The translations under genes and the position numbers were made by a program. This document shows positions 43,613 through 51,583 of a stretch of 64,000 nucleotides of DNA, in pieces. Location: contig CAYYIT010000004.1 of the NCBI GenBank assembly GCA_964472035.1, positions 1-64,000 on the forward strand. Direction: 5' to 3'. A model generated the notes under the pieces. That model was not told the DNA's origin. It did no database searches and was given only the letters and a program-made list of their open reading frames with translations. This DNA comes from UBA3855 sp964472035 (GTDB lineage: Bacteria; Bacillota; Clostridia; Oscillospirales; Ruminococcaceae). Each line of letters starts with the position of its first letter. The first letter of the stretch is position 1.

Positions 43613-44866
43613 TCATTCTGCTTTCAATTCCAAATCATGATCCGTTATCTGCTTGCTGCTCTGTGTAACGAGAAGGTTGCTTAATGTATTCGCTGCTTCC
43701 TGATCAGCTTCTGCAACACAATGCAGATAGATCGTTGTCGTTTTCATATTTCCGTGCCCCAGACGCTCCTGCACCTGCCGTACATTGATACCGCCATATA
43801 ACAGCAGTGTGGCGGAGGTATGGCGCAGAGCGTGGAATTTGCGGTGTTGCAAGCCGTTCTTGGCAAGGAATGCGCTGAACTGCTTTGAGGGTGTTTGCGG
43901 ATGCATAATTGTACCATCCCATTGCGTGAAGATCCATCCCTCATCATGCCAAGCCGAACCGAGCCGCTCTGCTTCTTCCTGCTTTTCTGCCTGCAGAAGC
44001 TGAATCAGATCGGTGCAGTAGGGATTGACCGTGATCGTCCGGACATCATTGTCCTTTGGCGGCTTCACGGCGATCGGCTGACCCTTGAGCTTGTATGCAC
44101 TCCGTTCAATGGTGATCCGGTGGTTCTGAAAATCAATATCCGAGAACTTGAGCGCAACCAATTCCCCGAGCCGTGCCCCTGACATAATGGCAAGCTGGAT
44201 CAATACCTGAAACTGCAGCGGTTCTCCCTCAAGACTGGAGAGCATTACTTTTGCCTGCTGTTTGGTGAAAATCTCTATTTTCGGGGTCACCGTTTTCGGC
44301 AGTGTGAGCCGTGAAGCGTCCGCCGGATTGGATGGGATCAGATCGAGCTTGACCGCCTGCTTCAGAATGGACTGCAGGACGGTCAGCTTCCGGCGGATCG
44401 TTGCCTGTGACAGCTTCGGGTTGTCCGTGTCGAGTGTGCCGTCTTTCTTCTGCCGGACATCTCCCTGCAGGTACTGGATGAACTGCTGAACATGTGCCGG
44501 CTTCAGATCGGTGAGCTTGATGTGACCGAGCAGGGGGATCAGCAGCTTGTCGATCGTGCGGGAGTAGTCCGCCCAGATGCGAGGGGCAAGCACGTCCTTT
44601 TTGATTTCGAGGTACTGCGGGCAGAAATCAGCAAACTTCATGTTATGGTTGACGGAGATCATGCCGTTTCTGCACTTCTCCTCGAAAAGAACCACCTGTT
44701 CATTCAGAGCCTTTTCCAGCTGTTTCGGCGTGAGCTTCCTGTCCGGTTTCCATGTCATTTCATAGGGGCGGAGCTGTTTTCCGGCAGTGTCATACCCTCT
44801 GGAAACACGGATGCGGTAGGAGATGATTTCGCCGGATTTGTTACGGCGTACCGTCACATTTGCCAT
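43613..44866 (-). CDS. tyrosine-type site-specific integrase
   Basis: A 417-residue phage-type integrase that recombines attP with the tRNA-Ala site. N-terminal arm-binding domain (MANVTVRRNKSGEIISYRIRVSRG), core-binding SAM-like domain, then the catalytic domain with Arg in SGARLGELVALKFSDID, HALRHTSATLLL and the nucleophile Tyr in NMKTTTIYLH. The start follows AAGGAGG. It overlaps the end of the repressor gene by 26 nt, so the two are cotranscribed from the leftward switch promoter. Confidence 0.95.
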   Translation of the reverse strand: MANVTVRRNKSGEIISYRIRVSRGYDTAGKQLRPYEMTWKPDRKLTPKQLEKALNEQVVLFEEKCRNGMISVNHNMKFADFCPQYLEIKKDVLAPRIWADYSRTIDKLLIPLLGHIKLTDLKPAHVQQFIQYLQGDVRQKKDGTLDTDNPKLSQATIRRKLTVLQSILKQAVKLDLIPSNPADASRLTLPKTVTPKIEIFTKQQAKVMLSSLEGEPLQFQVLIQLAIMSGARLGELVALKFSDIDFQNHRITIERSAYKLKGQPIAVKPPKDNDVRTITVNPYCTDLIQLLQAEKQEEAERLGSAWHDEGWIFTQWDGTIMHPQTPSKQFSAFLAKNGLQHRKFHALRHTSATLLLYGGINVRQVQERLGHGNMKTTTIYLHCVAEADQEAANTLSNLLVTQSSKQITDHDLELKAE

Positions 44867-45662
44867 TGTTTTCTGCCTCCTTCTCAAATATGCTACGAAT
44901 TTCTTCTATATCCATATAGTACTGCTTTTTATTTTCCATGTACTGTCTATATCGTTTGTTATATTCTTCGATTTCCGATTCAGTAGCATCTTTGCTGGGT
45001 TCTGAGGGCTGTGTGATGGGTGTAATCAAATTTTTATCCTTATCGGGGCGTCTTGATAAAAATGTGTTTGCGATCTTTATAGCTTTTTTGTATGCTGGAT
45101 GTTGAAAAGAATAAATTAGATGCTTGAATTCTTCGTCACATTCAAAGAACTCAAGTTTTACATGAGTATTAAGTTGATTTATTTGATTTTTACAAGAGCC
45201 ATCCAACAGTGCTTTTACGACATTCCGCGTTTGACATTTGTAAACCGATAAGCCTGAAATTACTTTGAAAAATGTATCGTTAGTTAGCATTCTGTCAAGT
45301 GTTTCTATCATAGGCTCACTGTATTCAAGATTTTCAACAGGCGCAACTTTCATCTCTTTCATGCATACTATCCTTCTTATTGCTATTTCACTCAACCCAG
45401 TAACTTCAATTGCAGCCTTCACTTTATCGTCCACAGTTTCCACGTCCGTTTCCCCCATCAGATACTCAAATGATACCTTGAAATATTCATGGTAGGCTTT
45501 CAGTTCCGTCAATGACATTTCACGCTTGTTATTTTCAAGTTCGCTGATGCGGGGGGCCTGCAGCTTCACACACTTTGCCGCAAAGTCTTTAACGCTGATC
45601 GGGTTCCCTGATTCATCTTTCACGGAAGCTCTTAATTTTCTGTATCGTTCGCCTAAATTCAT
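44841..45662 (-). CDS. XRE-family repressor of the element
   Basis: A 273-residue regulator. The N-terminal HTH (ISVKDFAAKCVKLQAPRISELENNKREMSLTELKAYHEYF) is of the Cro/C1 type; the remainder is a 200-residue domain not recognised. Large XRE repressors next to the integrase, with a facing promoter, are the master switch of PICIs (Stl/Rpr). AAAGGCGG precedes the ATG. Confidence 0.85.
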   Translation of the reverse strand: MNLGERYRKLRASVKDESGNPISVKDFAAKCVKLQAPRISELENNKREMSLTELKAYHEYFKVSFEYLMGETDVETVDDKVKAAIEVTGLSEIAIRRIVCMKEMKVAPVENLEYSEPMIETLDRMLTNDTFFKVISGLSVYKCQTRNVVKALLDGSCKNQINQLNTHVKLEFFECDEEFKHLIYSFQHPAYKKAIKIANTFLSRRPDKDKNLITPITQPSEPSKDATESEIEEYNKRYRQYMENKKQYYMDIEEIRSIFEKEAENNGKCDGTP

Positions 45663-45739
45663 AAAATTACCGCCTTTGTATTCTTTTGATACAATCACAG
45701 CACTTTCATACATGATTTCGTATTTTGTATTTTTATCGC

Positions 45740-45834
45740 TTGCAATTTCTGAAAATGTATGATACAATAATTGTAAGTTGTGGTTGTGATTTTACATATG
45801 TTGTAATTATATCATACATCACACAGAATGTCAA
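45740..45834. promoter_or_regulatory. face-to-face promoters and inverted operators of the element switch
   Basis: Rightward TTGCAA (45740-45745)-17-TACAAT (45763-45768) and leftward TTGACA (45829-45834)-17-TATAAT (45806-45811) point at each other, about 25 bp between predicted starts. Each -10 region is embedded in the same 14-mer ATGTATGATAyAAT, in inverted orientation (45755-45768 and 45806-45819). One repressor could thus occupy both promoters. Confidence 0.75.
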
Positions 45835-45868
45835 CCACCACAACAAAATAAATTTAGGAGGAATCATC

Positions 45869-46057
45869 ATGACAAAGGCGAATGAAGATGTGAGAGCCGC
45901 TATGAAGGCGCACCGGGTTCCGGCGTGGGCTATCGGCACCGTGCTGAACATCCATGAAAATACTGTGCTGCGCCGCCTCAGAACCGAACTGCCCGAACCG
46001 GAAAAGCAGGAGCTGCTCAGCATTATTGACAAGCTGAGTGCACAGAAACAGGCATAA
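45869..46057 (+). CDS. small HTH protein
   Basis: A 62-residue protein with a predicted helix-turn-helix (AAMKAHRVPAWAIGTVLNIHENTVLRRLRTEL). AGGAGG is 7 nt before the ATG. Its place right of the switch is that of AlpA/Cro-like activators or excisionases in phage islands; which it is cannot be told. Confidence 0.65.
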   Translation: MTKANEDVRAAMKAHRVPAWAIGTVLNIHENTVLRRLRTELPEPEKQELLSIIDKLSAQKQA

Positions 46058-46391
46058 GAAAAACGCCCACCGGTTGGGGCCGGTGAGCGTTGGTGAACAA
46101 TACCCGTGAATCAATCGAAAGTATGTCCGTCCTTATTATATCATAAAATGCGGACAGCATGGCGGCATTCTTTGATAATGCCACGATTCCGGAGCAGATA
46201 AACAAAGCAGCTTCACAGCATGGCGTTCAGCCGATTCCGGCGAAGATCTGAGAGCCGGATCCGCAGTGCAGCGCTTGCTTTGCAGCCTGCTGAAGCGCAC
46301 ATTGAAAACAATCTGTAAACTTTCTATGAAGGCTGTACGTTCGCGTACCACTTTCTGCTGATTTGCTCCTTATATAGAAAGAGGTGATAGT
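46058..46391. other. spacer before the primase-helicase gene
   Basis: No clear gene. It contains a hairpin ACGC-CACCGG/CCGGTG-GCGT (46063-46090) with a T-run only on the leftward strand, and a doubtful 30-codon open frame starting at 46159 (MAAFFDNATIPEQINKAA) without a good ribosome site. AAAGAGGTGATAG at the right end serves the next gene. Confidence 0.5.
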
Positions 46392-48458
46392 TTGACATTG
46401 CAAGAAATACTCCCACATTTTGAGAATGTAAAGCAGGTAACCGAAAACCAGTATTCTGCTAACTGTCCGTCATGCGGCAAAAATTCCCATCTCTATCTGG
46501 CAGAGAGTGACGGGAAAATTCTTGTGGACTGCAAGAAACGCTGTGATTTTGCTTCGATTGTACAGGCGTCAAAGCTGAAATCAGCGGATTTCTTTCCGCA
46601 AAAACCGCAGAATACAAAATGGATCCGGCTTCGGGAGCACATCTATACCGATACGGAGGGTGAGCCGATTGCACGGAAAACGATCTATGACAAGGGCAGC
46701 GGCAAAAAAACAGCAGTGTGGGAACGATGTGAAAATGGTGTGTTCAGCAAGGGGCTGAACGGGATGAAAGTTCCGCCCTATCATGTTCACAATCTTGATA
46801 AGTGCAAAACCGTACTGATTGCAGAGGGCGAAAAGGATGTCGAAACGCTTGAGAAGATGGGATATTATGCAAGCTGTTCTCCGCATGGTGCCGGAGGGCG
46901 TACAAGCTGGAGTGCGGATCTGAATGCCTATTTCAAAGGGAAAACAGCGGTCATCCTGATGGACAATGACGAAGCAGGCAGGGAGCACGGCAGAATTACA
47001 GCGGAGCATTTGCACAGCGTCGCTGAAAGCGTCCGCATGATTCCATCGGAGCGTATCTATCCGAACTTGAAAGAAAAGGGAGATATTTCCGATATTGTGC
47101 AGGCGGTGGGGCTTGACGAAGCAAAGAAGCTGTTAATAGAAGCTGCCAAAAAAGCTGCATATTACAAGCCGGATCAGACAGAAATGCAGCCCGAACCCGC
47201 CGGAACCCCAACGGACTATAATGCTGACGGCACGGGGGAACTCACGATTGCAAACCTCACCGGCTATCTGCAGGCAAAGGGAATTCAGGTGCAGTACAAT
47301 GTCATTACGCACGCAGTTGAGTATAGTGGGTTTTCTGGAGAAAGTCAGGAGCATCTGAAAGAAACAGCTCCGGCACTGATCTATGATGAACTGCACTTTG
47401 CACTCAAGAAATGTTCAATGGACAAGATCGGGCAATTTCTGAATGTCATTGCAACCAGAAATAAGTGCAATCCCATCCTTGAGAAAATCCAAAGCGTACA
47501 GTGGGATGGCAGAAGCCGTATTGAGGAGCTGTACAGGATCTTTCATATTGGGGAAAGCGACCATTTGAGCCGGACAATCCTCCGGAAGTGGCTGATGCAG
47601 TGTATCTGCGGACTGCACAACAGCATGGAGAATCCGTTCAGTCTGGATATTGTGCTGATCTTTCAGGGTGCGCAGGGAATCGGCAAGACCCGATTTCTGG
47701 AGAAGCTGGCACTCAATTCCCGTTACTTCGGAGAGGGCAGAACATTCGATCCACGAAACAAGGACAGTCAGATCGAGTGTACAAGCAAGTGGATCTGTGA
47801 GCTGGGAGAGATCGGTTCGACCATGAAAAAGGACATCGACAGTCTGAAAGCATTCCTCACCAATTCGACCGATGAATACCGCCTGCCTTATGGAAAGGCG
47901 GCTCTCCGGTATGCAAGACTGACCTCCTTTTGCGGCACAACCAACGACATGCAATTTCTCATTGATGAAACCGGAAATCGGCGATTTGCTACCATTTCGC
48001 TGCGTCCGGATGTACAGATCGACTACGAAACACTGGTTAAGCCGTTCGACAGCCTGCAGCTCTGGGCGGAGGTCAACCATCTGGTAGAAACAGCTGTCGC
48101 AAACGGCAGCAGCTATGCAGCGTGTTTCCGACTGAACAGGGAGGAGCTGGGCGGACTGAATGCACGGAATGAGGAACACCAGAAATTCCTAAAGGGAGAA
48201 GCTGAGGTGATTGATATTCTTGCAGAACAGTCAACGGAAGAAACCGGCTATCTCATTGAACAGGAATATATGACGGTGACAGCGTTTATGGATCTTCATT
48301 CTGCTCTTCGGCGTTACAATGCCGGCCAGATCGGCAAGGTGCTTGATAAATTGGGCTACCCGATGTTAAGAAAGAGAGTGAATGGCTCTTCTGCGCCGTT
48401 GAAAGTCAGACAGCTCCCCCATAAGATACGAGCCAATTACAACCAGAGTTACTATTAA
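46392..48458 (+). CDS. primase-helicase replication protein (TOPRIM/VirE-type)
   Basis: A 688-residue fusion. A zinc finger near the start (NCPSCGKNSH ... DCKKRCDF), a TOPRIM-like primase core (VLIAEGEKDVETLEK, AVILMDNDEAGREHG, at about 140-220), then a VirE/VapE-type P-loop domain (about 360-560) with Walker A LIFQGAQGIGKTRF and RLTSFCGTTNDMQFL. It would prime and unwind DNA at the adjacent iteron field. The start is TTG, 6 nt after AGAGGTG. Such primase-helicases replicate PICIs and similar elements. Confidence 0.88.
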   Translation: MTLQEILPHFENVKQVTENQYSANCPSCGKNSHLYLAESDGKILVDCKKRCDFASIVQASKLKSADFFPQKPQNTKWIRLREHIYTDTEGEPIARKTIYDKGSGKKTAVWERCENGVFSKGLNGMKVPPYHVHNLDKCKTVLIAEGEKDVETLEKMGYYASCSPHGAGGRTSWSADLNAYFKGKTAVILMDNDEAGREHGRITAEHLHSVAESVRMIPSERIYPNLKEKGDISDIVQAVGLDEAKKLLIEAAKKAAYYKPDQTEMQPEPAGTPTDYNADGTGELTIANLTGYLQAKGIQVQYNVITHAVEYSGFSGESQEHLKETAPALIYDELHFALKKCSMDKIGQFLNVIATRNKCNPILEKIQSVQWDGRSRIEELYRIFHIGESDHLSRTILRKWLMQCICGLHNSMENPFSLDIVLIFQGAQGIGKTRFLEKLALNSRYFGEGRTFDPRNKDSQIECTSKWICELGEIGSTMKKDIDSLKAFLTNSTDEYRLPYGKAALRYARLTSFCGTTNDMQFLIDETGNRRFATISLRPDVQIDYETLVKPFDSLQLWAEVNHLVETAVANGSSYAACFRLNREELGGLNARNEEHQKFLKGEAEVIDILAEQSTEETGYLIEQEYMTVTAFMDLHSALRRYNAGQIGKVLDKLGYPMLRKRVNGSSAPLKVRQLPHKIRANYNQSYY

Positions 48459-48747
48459 GTGTGTACGGTGTGTACGATGGTGTGTACGGTAAAAAACGAA
48501 AGTGCCGTACACGGAAAAACGACGCTAAACAGTCGTTTTGAGCTTGTTGTGTACGGTGTGTACGGCATATTCCCTATCAACTATAAAAAATAAATAGAGG
48601 GAAGCGCAGAGGGTGGGTACACATGAAAAATAGAAAAGAATAGCAAAATCAGCGTGCACACCGTACACAGATGCGGTTTTATCGCTAAATATCGATAGAA
48701 AATGCTGTGTACGGATGGAAAAGAGGAGCTGAACAGCTCCCCTTCCC
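48459..48747. other. iteron field, candidate replication origin
   Basis: Copies of TGTGTACGG or close variants at 48460, 48469, 48481, 48548, 48557 and 48706 (direct) and 48505, 48616 and 48661 (inverted). They flank an AT-rich centre (about 48566-48650). Clustered iterons around AT-rich DNA directly behind a primase-helicase gene are the layout of SaPI/PICI origins. A GGAGCTG/CAGCTCC hairpin with leftward T-run (48716-48742) closes the region. Confidence 0.7.
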
Positions 48748-49149
48748 TCATGCTTGTACCTCCATAGCCGCTACAGGAACCCTGAGCGGATCGTTGGTTT
48801 TCGGTTCCGGTTGGTAAAATGGGTTGTATATGTAGGAATACAGCATAAATGCCAGACTCTCCGCTTCAAACTCTGCCTGTTCTCCGCTCCCGTTGAAGCA
48901 TGGCAGCAGATGCCCGAGAATCAGGTGTGCCAGCTCGTGCGCAATGGTAAGGCGCTGTTCACTTACGGACATTCCCGGCTTCAGCAGGATGTATATCTTC
49001 TGTTCGGGCGTGCCTTCATTGATCAGCTCCACAAGCCCTGTTTCCTTCATGGTTTCATCGCCGTACATTACCTTACAGCCTAAACAGCTTGCAATCCTTA
49101 CAATGGAGCGGCGGTTCTGCTGCTCCGGTTTGATTGAAAATTGATTCAT
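48748..49149 (-). CDS. ImmA/IrrE-family metallo-endopeptidase
   Basis: A 133-residue protein with the zinc motif HELAHLILGH at about 75-84 and a downstream Glu (EFEAESLAFML). In ICEBs1 and phages such proteases cleave the element's repressor to start excision. The start MNQFSIKPEQQ follows AAAGGAG. It diverges from the small-RNA promoter just upstream. Confidence 0.85.
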   Translation of the reverse strand: MNQFSIKPEQQNRRSIVRIASCLGCKVMYGDETMKETGLVELINEGTPEQKIYILLKPGMSVSEQRLTIAHELAHLILGHLLPCFNGSGEQAEFEAESLAFMLYSYIYNPFYQPEPKTNDPLRVPVAAMEVQA

Positions 49150-49174
49150 GTTTGCTCCTTTATCCAAAAATTAC

Positions 49175-49203
49175 TTGACATTCCGGAGCAGGTGTGCTAT
49201 AAT
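49175..49203 (+). promoter_or_regulatory. promoter of the three-way-junction RNA
   Basis: Perfect TTGACA (49175-49180), 17 nt, TATAAT (49198-49203). No open frame or ribosome site follows before the terminator. Confidence 0.82.
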
Positions 49204-49209
49204 AGCCGT

Positions 49210-49327
49210 GTAATATAGTCCTGCCGGTCGCAAGTGGTAAGGCGACCTGCACGCTCCGCCTGAAGATGCGGAGTGTGCTCCGGTAGGGTGTCGCCCTTTG
49301 TGTACTGCGAATACACAAGGGGCTTTT
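49210..49327 (+). ncRNA. novel structured small RNA with three-way junction and terminator
   Basis: About 118 nt. Closing stem CCTGCC(GG) 49220-49227 with (CC)GGTAGG 49280-49287; second stem GGTCGC/GCGACC (49226-49231/49242-49247); third stem CACGCTCCGC/GCGGAGTGTG (49250-49259/49268-49277); then a 12-bp terminator GCCCTTTGTGTA/TACACAAGGGGC and TTTT. A competing pairing GGCGAC/GTCGCC (49241-49246 with 49289-49294) could form a switch. No family was recognised. Targets unknown. The terminator abuts the stop of the HIRAN gene. Confidence 0.72.
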
Positions 49328-49757
49328 ACATTGTCACGGTGATCCTTGCACCGTAGCTCTCGAATGCGCCATAGCCGCCTGTGATGCGGAGCTGCTTGCC
49401 TGTGACCTGCAGCCCTTTGTCCATCATGGCAGCGACCACTGCAGCGACCGCCTGCGACAGATAACCGAGCTTTGCCTTGACTCTGCCCCTGACCTCTGCG
49501 ACCACAGCAACGGCGTTCCGGTCGTGGGGGTTCTGCGGTTCTCTGACGAGCTGCACATTGATCAGCTCCGGATGGTACTTTGCCAGCAGTTCCAGAATGT
49601 TCTGTCTGCCGTCAAAGCTTGTGCCGGTCACTCTGGTGCTCACGCTCTGGAGGCGGATCAGCTTCCATGCGGTAGCCATTGCGCACGCTCTGATGTAGCC
49701 CCTCTTGACGAGGCGGTTGCAGATCTGGCAGACCTTACGGCGAATGGTATTTGTCAT
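49326..49757 (-). CDS. HIRAN-domain protein
   Basis: A 143-residue protein. After a basic N-terminus with CQIC, the segment VTGTSFDGRQNILELL, QLVREPQNPHDRNAVAVVA and KLGYLSQAVAAVVAAMM matches the HIRAN fold, which binds 3' ends of DNA in repair helicases. Here it stands alone. GGAGG is 8 nt before the ATG. Its promoter (TTGAAA-17-TATAAT, 49857-49885) carries one of the three palindromic operators. Confidence 0.7.
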   Translation of the reverse strand: MTNTIRRKVCQICNRLVKRGYIRACAMATAWKLIRLQSVSTRVTGTSFDGRQNILELLAKYHPELINVQLVREPQNPHDRNAVAVVAEVRGRVKAKLGYLSQAVAAVVAAMMDKGLQVTGKQLRITGGYGAFESYGARITVTM

Positions 49758-49856
49758 GGTGGGTTCCTCCTTTTATGTATTCCCGATTCTCGCTCCGCCG
49801 AGCTGCTGGGGTTTCCTCTCGCTCTGGGTGGTGGCTGCTATCGGGTTTCTATATAT

Positions 49857-49963
49857 ATTATAGCATACTTACACAAGTATTTCAATAGACAGAACAGACA
49901 AACTTACGCAAGTATGCTTGTGCATTTTGCATACTTGCACAAGTATCAAAAATGTGGTATAAT
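49857..49963. promoter_or_regulatory. divergent promoters with three palindromic operators
   Basis: Leftward TTGAAA (49880-49885)-17-TATAAT (49857-49862) and rightward TTGCAC (49935-49940)-17-TATAAT (49958-49963). Operators ATACTTACACAAGTAT (49865-49880), AAACTTACGCAAGTAT (49900-49915) and the perfect palindrome ATACTTGCACAAGTAT (49931-49946) cover both. Likely bound by the ribbon-helix-helix protein encoded to the right. Confidence 0.75.
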
Positions 49964-50008
49964 GTAATTGAGCGGAATGCTCTGAAAACGAAAGGAGGGT
50001 GCGATGCA

Positions 50009-50188
50009 ATGGGCAAAACATCGACAGAGAGCAAACGAAAGTACAATGACAAAACCTATGAAAGGATAGCTTTAGTTGTGCCAAAGGGGAAAAAGGCTAC
50101 AATCAAAGCTGCAGCGGATGCAGCTGGTAAATCTCTTAACGGCTATATCAACGATGCGATTGACGAGAAGATGAAATCAGGCAACTAA
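50009..50188 (+). CDS. ribbon-helix-helix DNA-binding protein
   Basis: A 59-residue Arc/MetJ-type protein: a beta strand ERIALVVPKGKKATIKAAADA then helices AAGKSLNGYINDAIDEKM. GGAGGG is 9 nt from the ATG. It is the first gene after the operator cluster and probably represses both divergent units. It precedes a GIY-YIG gene by 18 nt. Confidence 0.8.
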   Translation: MGKTSTESKRKYNDKTYERIALVVPKGKKATIKAAADAAGKSLNGYINDAIDEKMKSGN

Positions 50189-50206
50189 CTGTGAGAGGGA
50201 CAGGAT

Positions 50207-50563
50207 ATGAAAAAGAGCTTATATCAAATCTCTGGTATTCCGGAGTACGATGGAGCAGCTGTGTATGCCCTTGTAGATCAGAATGGGAAGCGTTACATCT
50301 GATCAACTATGCATCTTCGTTCACGAGTAAAGCAACATCAATCATATATGAGCATTACCATCAGAGAGGGGCACAGCGGGTTTTTAAATCCAAAAATAGA
50401 ATATGCGGTTCTAAATGGGGCTGTTTTCAGATGCGAAATTCTTGCAAAAATTAACTCTGAAATCACCAAGCACGAATTAGAAGAAATAGAGCGAATTTTT
50501 CTGAAACATTATGGAGGGATAGAGAACACATACAACCATCTCCCTCTAAAACACCGGGTTTAG
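50207..50563 (+). pseudogene. GIY-YIG-type nuclease gene broken by one TGA
   Basis: Reading from ATG gives MKKSLYQISGIPEYDGAAVY, ALVDQNGKRYI, then TGA (50300-50302), then in the same frame STMHLRSRVKQHQSYM and 70 more residues ending LPLKHRV. The family has Gly after RYI (the YIG motif), so one GGA-to-TGA change would explain the stop. Host genes use TGA as stop, so recoding is unlikely. The downstream part alone has an internal ATG but no ribosome site. Confidence 0.75.
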
Positions 50564-50736
50564 CTTCTGAACTGCCAACCGGGTGACATACTGGAGTATG
50601 TGGAGGAGTGAGAGGAGCAAAACATATAAAAAGATACAAGAGAATATATCAAAATATAAAAACGCACAAAAAGAACAAATAAAGTTTGTGCAAAATGCAA
50701 ATGGATTTTTTAGAGAAAATAGAATATAATTAAAGT
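50564..50736. other. AT-rich spacer with promoter of the NYN leader RNA
   Basis: Contains a CATAC/GTATG hairpin, a dubious 43-codon frame starting near 50597 (MWRSERSKTYKKIQENISKY) without a ribosome site, and TATAAT at 50725-50730 with TGGATT 17 nt upstream as a weak -35. Confidence 0.5.
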
Positions 50737-50824
50737 GTAGTCAGTTGATTACAATGAATATGATAGTGAGCTCTTAGCAGTAGTTTCCCCACCATACGGG
50801 GCTTTACGAGACTAAGAGCTTTTT
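50737..50824 (+). ncRNA. candidate small RNA / attenuator in front of the NYN RNase gene
   Basis: About 90 nt from a TATAAT to an intrinsic terminator. The terminator arm AGCTCTTAG (50769-50777) pairs with CTAAGAGCT (50812-50820), enclosing a CCCC/GGGG hairpin, and ends in T5. The NYN gene starts 22 nt after it, so its mRNA arises only by readthrough. The order promoter, small RNA, terminator, RNase gene is that of type III toxin-antitoxin loci. Confidence 0.6.
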
Positions 50825-50846
50825 GTTTGACAAAGGGGAGTATATT

Positions 50847-51542
50847 ATGGACGAAAAAAGATATTCCGAAAATCGAAAACGCGATACGATGACAGCGATA
50901 CTTGTTGATGGAGCTTTTTATAGGAAAAGAGCGTTTTATTACACTGGGGCAAAAGATCCTGCTGATCGTGCCAAAGAACTGTTTGAATATTGTCTGCATT
51001 TGCTCTTAGATAAGAATGAAAACAGGCAGTTATACCGAATCTTTTATTATGATTGCCCACCGACGGACAAAAGCGTATATAATCCTATAACCAAAAAGTC
51101 GTTTAGTTTAAAGAACACTGATGAATATAAATGGACTATAGATTTTTATAACGAGTTGAAAAAGCTCAGGAAAGTCGCCCTTAGAATGGGGAGATTAAGT
51201 GAAGAACAGATCGTATACAATTTGAAACATGAAGCCTTTAAGAAATTGTTAAACGGCACCTTAAATATTAAAGATTTAACCGAGAAAGATATTACAATGA
51301 ACCTTGAACAAAAAGGCGTTGATATGCGCATTGGTGTTGATATTTCTTCCCTTGCTTTTAAAAAACAAGTTGATCAAATAATTCTTGTATCAGGAGACAG
51401 TGATTTTGTGCCAGCTGCAAAACAAGCTCGAAGAGAGGGCATAGACTTTTTACTTAGTCCAATGGGGAACCCCATAAAATCAGACTTATTCGAACATATT
51501 GACGGACTGTTAAGCAGAGCTCCTTTTAGAGAGGAGAAATAA
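50847..51542 (+). CDS. NYN-domain (LabA/DUF88-like) ribonuclease
   Basis: A 231-residue PIN-like nuclease. ILVDGAFYRKRAF carries the first catalytic Asp; YDCPP and GVDMRIGVDISSLAFKKQVD the central acid; ILVSGDSDFVPAAKQAR the last Asp pair; all acids of the fold are kept. AAAGGGGAG is 6 nt before the ATG. It sits behind a small RNA and terminator, and a terminator (51543-51583) follows. A defence or toxin role is inferred from family and context. Confidence 0.85.
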   Translation: MDEKRYSENRKRDTMTAILVDGAFYRKRAFYYTGAKDPADRAKELFEYCLHLLLDKNENRQLYRIFYYDCPPTDKSVYNPITKKSFSLKNTDEYKWTIDFYNELKKLRKVALRMGRLSEEQIVYNLKHEAFKKLLNGTLNIKDLTEKDITMNLEQKGVDMRIGVDISSLAFKKQVDQIILVSGDSDFVPAAKQARREGIDFLLSPMGNPIKSDLFEHIDGLLSRAPFREEK

Positions 51543-51583
51543 CAAAGCGGAGAAGGTAATGCAATCCTGCTCTGTTTTTTATT
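51543..51583 (+). terminator. terminator of the NYN gene
   Basis: An imperfect stem (CAAAGCGG/CTGCTCTG, then AGG/CCT) followed by T6, directly after the stop. Confidence 0.65.

Noticed and set aside
46159..46251. 30-codon frame before the primase-helicase gene
   Set aside because: No convincing ribosome site or relative; left as a possibility in the spacer note.
50300..50302. UGA read as glycine (alternative code or recoding)
   Set aside because: Several clear host genes, such as map and the ECF sigma gene at 40242, end in TGA, so it acts as stop here.
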